Counted from the stretch's first letter, positions 18,517 through 27,194 are shown. The stretch: DNA of 44,742 bases from CAZGMC01 sp964526565 (GCA_964526565.1 CAZGMC010000023.1:1-44742), one strand, 5' to 3'. Numbers and translations are program-made. Notes: generated from the sequence alone by a model not told the origin.

Positions 18517-19574
18517 GGTGCGCCCGCCTCGCTGTCGTACCGGTCGATCAGGGCGCGCGCCTCGGCGAGCAGGGCGGCGCCGTCGTAGCCGCGGATGTTC
18601 ATCTGCTCGATCCAGGCGGCGATCACCGGCTCGGTCGCCGCCACCCAGCGCGCCGCCTCCTCGCCGGCAATCACGTCGACCTGGTTGCTTTCGGCCAGCG
18701 CCGCCTCGCGGCCCGGCTGCTCCGCCGCGTCCCAGGCGGCGCCGGCCGCCTGTGCCAGGGGCAGGCCGCTGTTGGCATCGATCACGGCGCGCAGGTCGTC
18801 GGGCAGGCCTTCGTACACGTCCCGGTTCATGGCGAACAGGAACACGGCGGTGTAGAAGCCGCGTTCGCCGGCGATCTCGGTGTGATACTGCACCAGCTCG
18901 GGCACGCGCAGCGCCAGCGCCACCTCCCACGGCAGCACGGCGCCGTCGATCACGCCGCGGGCCAGCGCCTCGGGCACGCCCGGCACCGGCATGCCGACGG
19001 GCACCGCGCCCAGCGCCTCCAGCGCCATGTTGGTGACGCGGCTGGGCGCACGGACCTGGCGGCCGGCCAGGTCCTCCATGCGGGTCACCGGCCGGTCGCG
19101 CAGGTGGAAGGTGCCGGGGGCGTGGACGTGCAGGGCCAGCACGTGCACGTCGGGAAACATCTCGTCCTGGTGGTTCTCGTAGAAGGCCTGCACGGCCTGG
19201 CTGGTCGCCTCGGCACCGGCGGCGACGAACGGCAGCTCGAACGCCTCGACCAGCGGGAACCGGCCGGGCGTGTAGCCGGGCAGGGTCCACACGGCGTCGA
19301 CCACACCGTCGCGCGCCTGGTCGTACAGGCTGGGCGCCGAGCCGCCGAGCTGCATGGTCGGGAAGATCTGCACCTCGATGCGGCCGTCCGACTGCGCCTC
19401 GACCCGCTCGGCCCACGGCACCAGGAACTGCGCGTGGGTGGTGGAGCCGGCCGGCAGGAAGTGGTGGACGCGCAGCGTCACCTCCTGGGCAACAGCCGGA
19501 GAGGCGATGGGCATGGCGGCACAGGCCGCGGCGGCGGCCAGGGCGGCTGCGGCAAGGCGGGGGAAGCTGGGCAC
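18513..19574 (-). CDS. TRAP transporter substrate-binding protein, DctP type
   Basis: 353-residue periplasmic solute receptor. An Ala-rich signal peptide ends near SPAVAQE (about residue 30). The mature part has LRVHHFLPAGSTTHAQF, the DctP signature region with GRIEVQIFP and QVRAPSRVTNMALEALGAVPVGMP, and a NRDVYEGLPDDLR segment usual in this family. No DctQ or DctM membrane genes are nearby, so it is an orphan receptor that must borrow a permease from elsewhere. It lies 112 bases downstream of dgcA in the same direction and is coupled to the aldolase gene. Confidence 0.93.
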   Translation of the reverse strand: MPSFPRLAAAALAAAAACAAMPIASPAVAQEVTLRVHHFLPAGSTTHAQFLVPWAERVEAQSDGRIEVQIFPTMQLGGSAPSLYDQARDGVVDAVWTLPGYTPGRFPLVEAFELPFVAAGAEATSQAVQAFYENHQDEMFPDVHVLALHVHAPGTFHLRDRPVTRMEDLAGRQVRAPSRVTNMALEALGAVPVGMPVPGVPEALARGVIDGAVLPWEVALALRVPELVQYHTEIAGERGFYTAVFLFAMNRDVYEGLPDDLRAVIDANSGLPLAQAAGAAWDAAEQPGREAALAESNQVDVIAGEEAARWVAATEPVIAAWIEQMNIRGYDGAALLAEARALIDRYDSEAGAP

Positions 19575-19686
19575 GGCAACACCCTCCGGTTCGGGCGCCG
19601 CGGCCGGCGCCGGTCACCATTTACCGTATGCGCGCGCCGCGGCGGCGGCAACGGCGATGGTCGGCCCTGGGGTCGGCCCCGGATGG

Positions 19687-20694
19687 TCAGCCCCACAGCG
19701 CCGGTGCCGGCGGGTACACGAACGGGCCGGCATAGCGCAGCGCCGGGTCGCGGTCGCGGGCCAGCAGCAGCGGCCCGTCCAGGTCGACGAAGTCGGCGCC
19801 CTGGGCGACCAGCACCGCCGGCGCCATGGCCAGCGAGGTGGCCACCATGCACCCGACCATCACCCGGAATCCGGCGGCGCGGGCGGCGGTGCGCAGGGCC
19901 AGCGCCGCGGTCAGGCCGCCGGTCTTGTCCAGCTTGATGTTGACCACCTGGTACCTGCCGGCCAGGGCCGGCAGGGAGGCGGCGTCGTGGCAGCTCTCGT
20001 CGGCGCACAGCGGCACCGGACAGTCGATCCCACGCAGCGCCGCGTCGTCCGCGGCCGGCAGAGGCTGCTCGATCAACTCGACATCGAGGGCCGCCAGCGC
20101 CGGCCCCAGGGTGCGCAGGTCGTCCGCCGTCCAGGCCTCGTTGGCGTCGACGATCAGGTGGCTGGCCGAGGCGTTCTCGCGCACCGCCCGCACCCGGTCC
20201 AGGTCGTCCGCGCCGGTCAGCTTGACCTTGATCAGCGGCCGGTCGCGGACCATGCGCGCCGCCCCCCCCATGTGCGCCACCGCGTCGACGCCGATGGTGT
20301 AGGCGGTGACCTGCGGCCGCGGCGGCTCGAGGCCGGCAAGCTGCCAGACCGGCGTGGCCGTCAGCTTCGCCTCCAGGTCCCACAGCGCGCAGTCCACGGC
20401 ATTGCGTGCGGCACCGGCTGGCAGGGCGGCCTGCAGGGCGGCGCGGTCCATGCCCTGGGCGACGGCCGGCGCGACCGCCTCGATCTGTGCCCTGACGCTC
20501 TCCGGCGTCTCGCCGTAGCGGGCATAGGGCACGCACTCGCCGCGGCCCACGGCGCCGCCCTCGGCGATTGCGCAGACCACGACGATGGCTTCGGTCTTGC
20601 TGCCGCGGGAGATCGCAAAGTGGCCGCGGATCGGCCAGGCTTCGCGGTGGAGGGTGACCTGGCGCACCGGCCGGGCCCGGTCAGCCCAGCGCAT
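19687..20694 (-). CDS. dgcA: Enolase-superfamily racemase, DgcA-like (N-acetyl-D-glutamate racemase)
   Basis: 335-residue muconate-lactonizing subgroup protein of the enolase superfamily. Visible catalytic elements: KVKL with the K-x-K general base, VDANEAW (metal Asp), EQPLP (metal Glu), ADES (metal Asp), and KLDKTGG with the second base Lys. Such proteins are dipeptide epimerases or N-acyl amino acid racemases. Pairing with a DUF1611 gene is the DgcN-DgcA arrangement described for D-glutamate use, where DgcN N-acetylates D-Glu and DgcA racemises the product. The start overlaps dgcN by 14 bases; a GTG at 20667 is an alternative start. Confidence 0.82.
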   Translation of the reverse strand: MRWADRARPVRQVTLHREAWPIRGHFAISRGSKTEAIVVVCAIAEGGAVGRGECVPYARYGETPESVRAQIEAVAPAVAQGMDRAALQAALPAGAARNAVDCALWDLEAKLTATPVWQLAGLEPPRPQVTAYTIGVDAVAHMGGAARMVRDRPLIKVKLTGADDLDRVRAVRENASASHLIVDANEAWTADDLRTLGPALAALDVELIEQPLPAADDAALRGIDCPVPLCADESCHDAASLPALAGRYQVVNIKLDKTGGLTAALALRTAARAAGFRVMVGCMVATSLAMAPAVLVAQGADFVDLDGPLLLARDRDPALRYAGPFVYPPAPALWG

Positions 20695-21679
20695 CCACGA
20701 TCGCCGCGACGCCGGTGCGCAGCGGGTCGACGCAGGGCAGGCCGTAGCGGTCGCCCAGGTCGGCCATCAGGCGGTCGGCCTCGGCCGGGGCCAGCGCGGC
20801 GGTGTTCAGCGCCAGGGCGACGACCTTGGCCTTCGGGTTGGTCAGGTGCGCGCAGCGCTCGTTCAGCGCGATGCACTCGCCGAGGTCGGGCAGGGGCCAG
20901 CCGGGCAGGCCGCGCATGTGCGCCCGGCCGGGCTCGTGGCACATGACCAGGGCGTCGGGCTGGGCACCGTGCAGCAGGCCCAGCGACACCCCGGCGAACG
21001 ACGGGTGGAACAGCGAGCCCTGGCCCTCGACCACGTCCCAGTGGTCGTCGGTGTTGGGCGGGGACAGCCACTCTGTCGCGCCGGAGATGAAGTCGGCGAC
21101 CACGGCGTCCACCGACACGCCCTCGCCGGCGATCAGGATGCCGGTCTGGCCGGTGGCGCGGAAGTTGGCATTGACGCCGCGGGCGTGCATCTCGCGCTCG
21201 ATGGCCAGCGCGGCGAACATCTTGCCCGACGAGCAGTCGGTGCCGACCGTGAGCAGCCGCTTGCCCGGCCGGCGGTAGCCGGTGCCGACGCCGAACGTGC
21301 GCGTCGGGTGGCGCACGTCGAACAGGTCGCGGCCCTCCAGGTGCGCCACCTCGCGCACCGCCGGCAGGTCGGCGACCTTGTCGTGCAGGCCGGAGGCGAT
21401 GTCCAGGCCGAGCTGCAGCGCGCGCACCATCACGTCCTGCCAGGCGGCGGAGATCACCCCGCCGGCGTTGGCGACCCCGATGATCAGCGTGCGCGCCCCG
21501 GCCGCCGCCGCCTGCTCCAGGGTCATGTCAGGCAGCCCGACGTCGGCCCGGCAGCCCGCCAGGCGGAGCTGCCCCAGGCACCACTCGCGCCGCCACCGTG
21601 CGACGCCGTCCGCCGTCTTCGCCGCCAGCTGGTCCGCCGCGTCGCCGAGGAAGAGGAGGTAGGGATGGGGGATGGGCAC
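20681..21679 (-). CDS. dgcN: DUF1611 protein, DgcN-like N-acetyltransferase
   Basis: 332-residue DUF1611-family protein with a P-loop-like GTDCSSGKMFAALA in its C-terminal half and the family start PHPYLLFLGDAADQLAAKT. Members of this family paired with an enolase-type racemase have been described as DgcN, acetylating D-glutamate or other D-amino acids. I choose the GTG at 21679 because GGAGAAAG lies 4-5 bases upstream and homologues begin at this point; the frame stays open further upstream without recognisable sequence. First gene of a likely dgcN-dgcA-dctP-aldolase operon. Confidence 0.82.
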   Translation of the reverse strand: MPIPHPYLLFLGDAADQLAAKTADGVARWRREWCLGQLRLAGCRADVGLPDMTLEQAAAAGARTLIIGVANAGGVISAAWQDVMVRALQLGLDIASGLHDKVADLPAVREVAHLEGRDLFDVRHPTRTFGVGTGYRRPGKRLLTVGTDCSSGKMFAALAIEREMHARGVNANFRATGQTGILIAGEGVSVDAVVADFISGATEWLSPPNTDDHWDVVEGQGSLFHPSFAGVSLGLLHGAQPDALVMCHEPGRAHMRGLPGWPLPDLGECIALNERCAHLTNPKAKVVALALNTAALAPAEADRLMADLGDRYGLPCVDPLRTGVAAIVDALG

Positions 21680-21768
21680 GGGGCTTTCTCCGGGACTGGT
21701 GGGCGGCGGATCAACCGCGTATCGTAACGACAGGCCCTGATTTGTACACGAAAAGAAATTGCCAATGG

Positions 21769-21797
21769 TAGGCTGGGCTGAGCGTGCGAAGCCCCGC
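21769..21797. repeat. Single arm of a REP-like palindrome
   Basis: TAGGCTGGGCTGAG followed by CGTGCGAAGCCC matches both arms of the inverted repeat at 24103-24182 with a few differences. It lies between dgcN and the IS110 fragment, so the repeat flanks the broken CoA-transferase region on both sides. Confidence 0.6.
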
Positions 21798-21901
21798 TTC
21801 GAGCGCACCTCGTTCGTAGCCAGGTGCCCGCCCCAGGCCCTTCGGCGTATCTCGCACAGTTGCCAGGCGCCCGACGCCGCAGACAGGGACGAGCATCCGC
21901 C

Positions 21902-22240
21902 ATGACCTTCCAAGTTTATCATCTCGGGGCCGACATCTCCAAGGCCACCATCGATTGCCATCTGCTGCCGGCCGACACGACAAGCGGCCGCACCAGGACC
22001 GGCGCCGGCGCCAGCTTCCGCGTCGCCAACAGCCCCGCCGGCTATGCCGCCCTGGAAACCCGCCTGCGCGCCAAAATCGACACCGGCGCCCGCGTCCTGG
22101 TCACCGCCGAGACTACCGGCGACTGTGAACGCGGCCTGCACCACGCCCTCACCCACGCCGGCATCCCGGTTGCCATCGTCAACCCCAAGCGCAGCCGCGA
22201 CTTTGGCAAGGCCCTCGGCCAGCTCGCCAAAACCGACAGG
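21902..22240 (+). mobile_element. IS110-family transposase N-terminal fragment
   Basis: About 113 codons of an IS110-type DEDD transposase: LGADISKATIDCHLL (first Asp), a NSPAGYAAL segment, VTAETTGDCERGLHHALTHA (Glu) and NPKRSRDFGKALGQLAKTD. It stops inside the TDxxDA motif, so the last catalytic Asp and the whole C-terminal transposase_20 domain are missing. Beyond that point the frame continues as CoA-transferase. No terminal repeats can be defined; IS110 elements usually lack them. Confidence 0.85.
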
Positions 22241-23125
22241 CTCAACCGCGGCAAGCAGTCGCTGGTCGCCGACATCAAGGACCCGGCCGACATGGCCCTG
22301 CTGCAACGCATCGCCGCACGCGCCGACGTGTACATCCAGAACCTGGCGCCGGGGGCGGCGGCCCGCGCCGGCCCGGGCAGCGACGCCCTGCGCGCCCGCC
22401 ACCCGCGGCTGATCACCTGCGATATTTCAGGTTACGGCGAGGATGGGCCGTACCGCGACATGAAGGCGTACGACCTGCTGATCCAGGCCGAATCCGGGCT
22501 GTGCAGCGTCACCGGCACGGCGGACCAGCCGGCCCGCGTCGGCGTCTCGGCGGGCGACATCGCTACGGGCATGTACGCCCACCAGGCCATCCTCCAGGCC
22601 CTGTACGCGCGCCAGCGCACCGGGTGCGGCCGCGGCATCAAGGTCTCGCTGTTCGACAGCATGGCCGACTGGATGAGCGTGCCGTACCTGCAGCACCGCT
22701 ATGGCGGGCGCACGCCGCGGCGCACCGGGCTGCACCATCCGTCGATCGCGCCCTACGGGGCGTATGCCTGCGCCGGCGGGGCACAGATCCTTCTGTCCAT
22801 ACAGAACGAGCGGGAATGGCGGCGGCTGTGCGACGAGGTGCTGGGCGACGCCGCCCTGACCGACGACCCGCGCTTCCACGACAACCCGGCGCGCGTCGCC
22901 CACCGCCCGGCGCTCGATGCCGTGCTGGCCGCCCGGTTCGCCGGCCTGGACCGCGAAGCGGCGGCGGCGCGGCTGTTCGCGGCGGGCATCGCCTGCGGCC
23001 GGCTCAGCACGCTCGACGACGTGGTCGCGCACCCGCAGCTGCGCCGCGTCACCGTGCCGACCGCGGCCGGGCCGGTGGAGCTGCCGGCGCCGCCGCCGAT
23101 CCTGGACGACGCCTCTTTCGATCCC

Positions 23126-23311
23126 GGCACTGTGCCCCCCGGCACTGTGCCCCCCGGCACTGTGCCCCCCGGCNNNNNNNNNNNNNNNNNNNNNNNNNNN
23201 NNNNNNNNNNNNNNNNNNNNNNNNNNNNNNNNNNNNNNNNNNNNNNNNNNNNNNNNNNNNNNNNNNNNNNNNNCTGTGCCCCCCGGCACTGTGCCCCCCG
23301 GCACTGTGCCC
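23126..23311. repeat. 15-bp coding minisatellite with embedded 100-N gap
   Basis: The unit GGCACTGTGCCCCCC repeats three times (23126-23170) plus a partial before the gap (N at 23174-23273), and about two and a half times after it. It encodes G-T-V-P-P in the CoA-transferase frame, and each unit contains the perfect palindrome GGCAC-T-GTGCC. The register on both sides is compatible with a continuous array, so the true copy number is unknown and the gap is most likely repeat-caused. Confidence 0.92.
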
Positions 23312-23394
23312 GAGGTCGGGGCCCACGACGCCGCCATTCGTGCCGAGTTCGCTGCCGCCGCTGCGGCGGCTGCCAACATCCAGGAGACCGGTCG

Positions 23395-24084
23395 ATGACC
23401 CCGCCCCGGCGCAAGCACACCGACGTGATCCGCGAGCACCTGCCGCTGGCCGGGCGGGTGGTGGTGGACGTGGGCTGCGGTGACGGTGCCCTGGTCCGGT
23501 TCCTGGCCCGGCAGGGGGCACGGTCGGTGGGCCTGGACTGCGGCATTGCGGCGCTGGCCCCGGCCCTGGCCGCCGAACCGGCCGGCGGCGAGGCCTATGT
23601 CGCCGGGCTCGGCCAGGCGCTGCCGTTCGCCGAGAGCAGCCTGGACGTGGTGGTGTTCTTCAACAGTCTGCACCACGTGCCCGTGCCCGACATCCCGCTG
23701 GCGCTGGCCGAGGCGGCGCGGGTGCTGCGCCGCGGCGGCCATCTGTACGTCATGGAGCCGCTGGCCGAAGGGCCCTACTTCGAGCTGGTCCGCCCGGTCG
23801 AGGACGAGACGGCGGTGCGCGCCGCCGCCTGCGCCGCGGTCTGCGAGGCGCGCGCCGAAGCGGCGTTCGACGACCTGGCCGAGGTGGTCTACGACGCCCC
23901 GGTCAGGCTGGCCAACTTCGAGGCCTTCCGGCGCCGGATCGTCGCCGCCAACCCGGCCCGGGCGGCGGCCGTCGCCGCCCAGGAAGACCGCCTGGCCGCC
24001 GGTTTCGCCGCGGCGGGCGAGCACCGCGACGGCGCCGTCTGGTTCGCCCAGCCAAGCCGGCTGAACCTGCTGCTGCGGCGATAG
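23395..24084 (+). CDS. Class I SAM-dependent methyltransferase
   Basis: 229-residue methyltransferase of the Methyltransf_11 type. Motif I VVVDVGCGDGALVRFLA lies at about residues 23-39, then VGLDCG, a LPFAESSLDVVVFFNSLHHV motif and LRRGGHLYVMEPLAEGP. The substrate is unknown. ATG at 23395 overlaps the stop of the CoA-transferase frame (ATGA), so the two were once coupled. Whether it is still expressed depends on whether the chimeric upstream gene retains a promoter. Confidence 0.88.
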   Translation: MTPPRRKHTDVIREHLPLAGRVVVDVGCGDGALVRFLARQGARSVGLDCGIAALAPALAAEPAGGEAYVAGLGQALPFAESSLDVVVFFNSLHHVPVPDIPLALAEAARVLRRGGHLYVMEPLAEGPYFELVRPVEDETAVRAAACAAVCEARAEAAFDDLAEVVYDAPVRLANFEAFRRRIVAANPARAAAVAAQEDRLAAGFAAAGEHRDGAVWFAQPSRLNLLLRR

Positions 24085-24102
24085 GGCTTGCGCATGCCCC
24101 TG

Positions 24103-24182
24103 TAGGCTGTGCTGAGCCCGCGAAGCCCAGCATTTCCTGGCGTCGCAGCCAAAGCTGGGCTTCGCAGGCTCAGCTCAGCCTA
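24103..24182. repeat. 80-bp near-perfect inverted repeat (REP/MITE-like)
   Basis: Two 29-bp arms (24103-24131 and 24154-24182) beginning TAGGCTG and ending CGAAGCCCAGC are inverted with two mismatches, around a 22-base centre. It sits between the methyltransferase and dnaX. A single related arm is at 21769-21797. Such palindromes can act as mRNA-stabilising or terminating hairpins and as insertion targets. Confidence 0.8.
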
Positions 24183-24259
24183 TGGCGTGCCGCTTTCCCC
24201 GGCCGGTCGGTTCGCCGAACTTGGACCGCCGCCGCGCCGGGCCTATGATCGTCACCGGC

Positions 24260-26179
24260 ATGGATGACGCAACACCCACAGAGCTTCAGGCCCCGGCGCG
24301 GCCCCAGGAGGGCTACCGCGTGCTGGCGCGCAAGTACCGGCCGACCACCTTCGCCGAGGTGATCGGGCAGGACGCGCTGGTCCGCACGCTGACCAACGCG
24401 CTGAGGTCCGGGCGGCTGGCCCACGCCTTCATCCTGACCGGCGTGCGCGGCATCGGCAAGACGAGCACGGCGCGAATCATCGCCCGCGCCCTGAACTGCA
24501 TCGGCCCCGACGGCACCGGCGGGCCGACCGTGACGCCGTGCGGCGTGTGCCGCCACTGCCAGGCGATCGCCGCCGACCGCCACGTCGACGTGCTGGAGAT
24601 GGACGCCGCCTCCAACACCGGCGTTGACGACGTGCGCGAGATCATCGACGGCGTGCGCTATGCCCCGGCCATGGCGCGCTACAAGGTCTACATCATCGAC
24701 GAAGTGCACATGCTGTCGCGCAACGCCTTCAACGCGCTGCTGAAGACGCTGGAGGAGCCGCCGCCGCACGCCAAGTTCATCTTCGCCACCACCGAGATCC
24801 GCAAGGTCCCGGTCACGGTGCTGTCGCGCTGCCAGCGCTTCGACCTGCGCCGGCTGGACGAGGCGACGCTGATCGGCCACTACACCGCCATCGCCGAGAA
24901 GGAGAGCGTCGCCGCCGAGCCGGAGGCGATCGCCATGATCGCCCGTGCCGCCGACGGCTCGGTGCGCGACGGGCTCAGCCTGCTCGACCAGGCCATCGCG
25001 CTGGGCACGCGCGCCGACGGCGGCGCCGACGTCACCACGGTGCTGGTCCGCGACATGCTGGGCCTGGCCGACCGCACCGCGGTGATCGCGCTGATGGAGG
25101 CGATCGTCCGCGGCCAGGCGACGGCGGCGCTGGAACGGCTCGACGAGCTGCACCGCGGCGGCGCCGACCCGGTGGTGGTGGTGCAGGACCTGCTCGATGT
25201 GACCCACTTTCTCACAAGGGTCTCGGTGGTGCCGGCGCTGGCCGAGAGCGCGGCGGTGCCGGAGGCCGAGCGCAGCCGCGGTTCGGCCCTGGCGCGCGGC
25301 CTGTCGATGCCGCTGCTGCAGCGGCTGTGGCAGATGCTGCTCAAGGGCCTGGACGAGGTGCAGGCCGCGCCGGTGGCGGCGGCGGCGCTGGAGATGGTGG
25401 TCATCCGCGTGGTCCACGCCGCCAGCCTGCCGACGCCGGGCGAGCTGTTGCGCCGGCTGGAGAGCGGCGAAGCCGGCGGTCGTGGCGGCGGTGGCGGCGG
25501 CGGCGGCGGCGGCGGACAGGTTGCGGGCGGTGGCGCGCCGGCGCTGTCGGCCGGGCGGGGCGGGCCGGCGAACGGCTCGGGTGGGCCGGCCGCAGCCATG
25601 GGCCATGCGGCGCCGCAGGCGGCGTCAGCCGGCCGGGCGTTCGACGGCGGGAGCGGCAACGGCACGGCCATGGCCCGCCAGGCCGAGATGCCCGAACCGG
25701 CGGAGGCCGCCGCGCCCGCCGGGCCGCTCCTCATGCCCCCCGACTTCCGGGCCATGGTGGCGCTGTTCGAGGAGCGCGCCGACCCGCACCTGCACGGCCA
25801 GCTCTACGCCAACGTCCACCTGGTGCGCTATCAGCCGGGCCGGGTCGAGATCCGGCCGCGGGACTCGGCGCCGCGCACCCTGGCCAGCCAGGTCATGGCC
25901 CTGCTGCAGGACTGGACCGGCGAACGCTGGGTCGTCACGGTGTCGGCCGAGCCGGGCGACCCCACATTGAGCCAGCAGGACCGGGCCGCACAGGACCGCC
26001 TGCGCGCCGAGGCCGAGGTTGACCCCATCGTGCGGGCGGTGCTCGCGGCCTTCCCCGGCGCCACGGTCAAGGCCGTGCACGACACCATGGCGGCCGCGCC
26101 GGCGGACGGCGCGGCGGACGCCGCCGAACCCGGGGTCGCGGCCGCGGCGCCCGACCCGGACGAGATGGAAGAGGATTGA
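24260..26179 (+). CDS. dnaX: DNA polymerase III subunits gamma/tau
   Basis: Clamp-loader ATPase. Visible are VLARKYRPTTFAEVIGQ, Walker A GVRGIGKTSTARI, the zinc module (ALNCIG, then PCGVCRHC), Walker B YIIDEVHMLS, sensor 1 FIFATTEIRKVP and the arginine-finger region SRCQRFDLRRL. After domain III a Gly-rich linker (G11 at about residues 412-422) leads to a tau-like C-terminus, length 639. No A-rich slippery site or following stem is present, so a frameshifted gamma form is not indicated. The start is either 24260 (MDDATPTEL, chosen) or ATG 24245. Followed at once by ybaB and recR, a classic trio. Confidence 0.95.
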   Translation: MDDATPTELQAPARPQEGYRVLARKYRPTTFAEVIGQDALVRTLTNALRSGRLAHAFILTGVRGIGKTSTARIIARALNCIGPDGTGGPTVTPCGVCRHCQAIAADRHVDVLEMDAASNTGVDDVREIIDGVRYAPAMARYKVYIIDEVHMLSRNAFNALLKTLEEPPPHAKFIFATTEIRKVPVTVLSRCQRFDLRRLDEATLIGHYTAIAEKESVAAEPEAIAMIARAADGSVRDGLSLLDQAIALGTRADGGADVTTVLVRDMLGLADRTAVIALMEAIVRGQATAALERLDELHRGGADPVVVVQDLLDVTHFLTRVSVVPALAESAAVPEAERSRGSALARGLSMPLLQRLWQMLLKGLDEVQAAPVAAAALEMVVIRVVHAASLPTPGELLRRLESGEAGGRGGGGGGGGGGGQVAGGGAPALSAGRGGPANGSGGPAAAMGHAAPQAASAGRAFDGGSGNGTAMARQAEMPEPAEAAAPAGPLLMPPDFRAMVALFEERADPHLHGQLYANVHLVRYQPGRVEIRPRDSAPRTLASQVMALLQDWTGERWVVTVSAEPGDPTLSQQDRAAQDRLRAEAEVDPIVRAVLAAFPGATVKAVHDTMAAAPADGAADAAEPGVAAAAPDPDEMEED

Positions 26180-26182
26180 GCC

Positions 26183-26506
26183 ATGAAGAACCTGGGCAAC
26201 ATGATGAAGCAGGCCCAAGAGATGCAGGCCAAGATGGCCGAGATGCAGGAGCGGCTGGCGGAACTGGAGATCAGCGGCCAGGCGGGCGGCGGCCTGGTCA
26301 CCGTGACGATGAACGGCAAGGGCGAGCTGCGCGCCGTCAAGATCGACAAGTCGCTGGCCGACCCGGAGGAGGTCGAGGTCCTGGAGGACCTGATCGTCGC
26401 CGCCGCCAACGACGCCAAGGGCCGCGTCGAGGCGCAGATCCAGGAGGAAACCGCCAGGCTGATGGGCGGCATGAAGCTGCCGCCCGGCATGAAGCTGCCG
26501 TTCTGA
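26183..26506 (+). CDS. YbaB/EbfC nucleoid-associated protein
   Basis: 107-residue DNA-binding protein of the YbaB/EbfC family, a dimeric tweezer-like nucleoid protein. The N-terminal helix NLGNMMKQAQEMQAKMAEMQ is Met/Gln-rich as usual, followed by SGQAGGGLVTVTMNGKGELRAVKID and a helical DLIVAAANDAKGRVEAQIQE. Starts three bases after dnaX and precedes recR, the conserved dnaX-ybaB-recR order. Confidence 0.95.
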   Translation: MKNLGNMMKQAQEMQAKMAEMQERLAELEISGQAGGGLVTVTMNGKGELRAVKIDKSLADPEEVEVLEDLIVAAANDAKGRVEAQIQEETARLMGGMKLPPGMKLPF

Positions 26507-26600
26507 CCGCCTTGCCCGTGCTGCCGGCGCGCCGGCCGGGACCGGAGCGGGGACCGGGGCCGCACCCCGGTTCGGGTCCGGTCGGGGGGTCCGTGCCAAC

Positions 26601-27194
26601 ATGATCGGTCCGGAGATCGAGCGGCTGATCCAGCTCCTGGCGCGGCTGCCGGGGCTGGGGCCGCGCTCGGCGCGGCGGGTGGCGCTCTACCTGCTGCGCC
26701 ACCGCGAGGGCACCATGGCGCCGCTGGCCGAGGCCATGGCCGCCGCCGCCGCGGCGATCCGGCCGTGCCCGGTGTGCAACAACCTGGATACGGTCGAGCC
26801 CTGTACCGTCTGCGCCGACCCGCGCCGCGACGACACGGCGCTCTGCGTGGTCGAGCAGGTCGGCGACCTGTGGGCGCTGGAGCGCACCCGCGCCTTCCGC
26901 GGCCGCTACCATGTGCTGGGCGGCACCCTGTCGGCGCTGGACGGCGTCGGCCCCGACGACCTGGCCATCCCCGCCCTGGTCAACCGCGCCCGCCGGCCGG
27001 AGGTGCGCGAGGTGATCCTGGCGTTGAACGCCACGGTGGAGGGCCAGACCACCGCCCACTACATCACCGACCGCCTGGCCGAATGCGGCGTCGCCGTGAC
27101 CCGCCTGGCCCACGGCCTGCCCGTCGGCGGCGAGCTCGACTACCTGGACGACGGCACTCTGATGGCGGCCCTGAAGGCGCGGCGGGGGGTATAG
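26601..27194 (+). CDS. recR: Recombination protein RecR
   Basis: 197-residue DNA-binding partner of RecO and RecF in gap repair. Domains in order: helix-hairpin-helix RLPGLGPRSARRVALYLL, zinc finger CPVCNNLDTVEPCTVC, TOPRIM domain starting ALCVVEQVGDLWALE, and the C-terminal THYxTD-like AHYITDRLAECGVAVTRLAHGLPVGGELDYLD region including a Walker-B-like end. It begins 94 bases after ybaB. Confidence 0.97.
   Translation: MIGPEIERLIQLLARLPGLGPRSARRVALYLLRHREGTMAPLAEAMAAAAAAIRPCPVCNNLDTVEPCTVCADPRRDDTALCVVEQVGDLWALERTRAFRGRYHVLGGTLSALDGVGPDDLAIPALVNRARRPEVREVILALNATVEGQTTAHYITDRLAECGVAVTRLAHGLPVGGELDYLDDGTLMAALKARRGV

Larger units (their letters stand above)
21902..23398 (+). pseudogene. In-frame IS110/CaiB-BaiF CoA-transferase chimera, with assembly gap
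   Basis: One open frame joins the IS110 fragment to a type III CoA-transferase that lacks roughly its first 70-80 residues. From about 22241 the reading is LNRGKQSLVADIKDPADMALLQR, a family landmark, followed by YIQNLAPGAAARAG, ISGYGEDGPYRDMKAYDLL (with the probable catalytic Asp), SLFDSMADWM and IQNEREWRRLC. Near the C-terminus, P-G-T-V-P repeats encoded by a 15-bp unit run into 100 N before the normal end GAHDAAIRAEF. The lost N-terminal CoA-binding segment makes activity unlikely; I call it a pseudogene although the frame is open. Confidence 0.75.

Noticed and set aside
23126..23311. Tandem units considered as a CRISPR array
   Set aside because: Units are directly contiguous with no spacers, are in frame with a coding sequence, and no cas genes are present.
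24260..26179. Programmed frameshift producing a short gamma form of DnaX
   Set aside because: No A-rich slippery heptamer and no early stop in the alternate frame with a following stem; a single long product is the simple reading.
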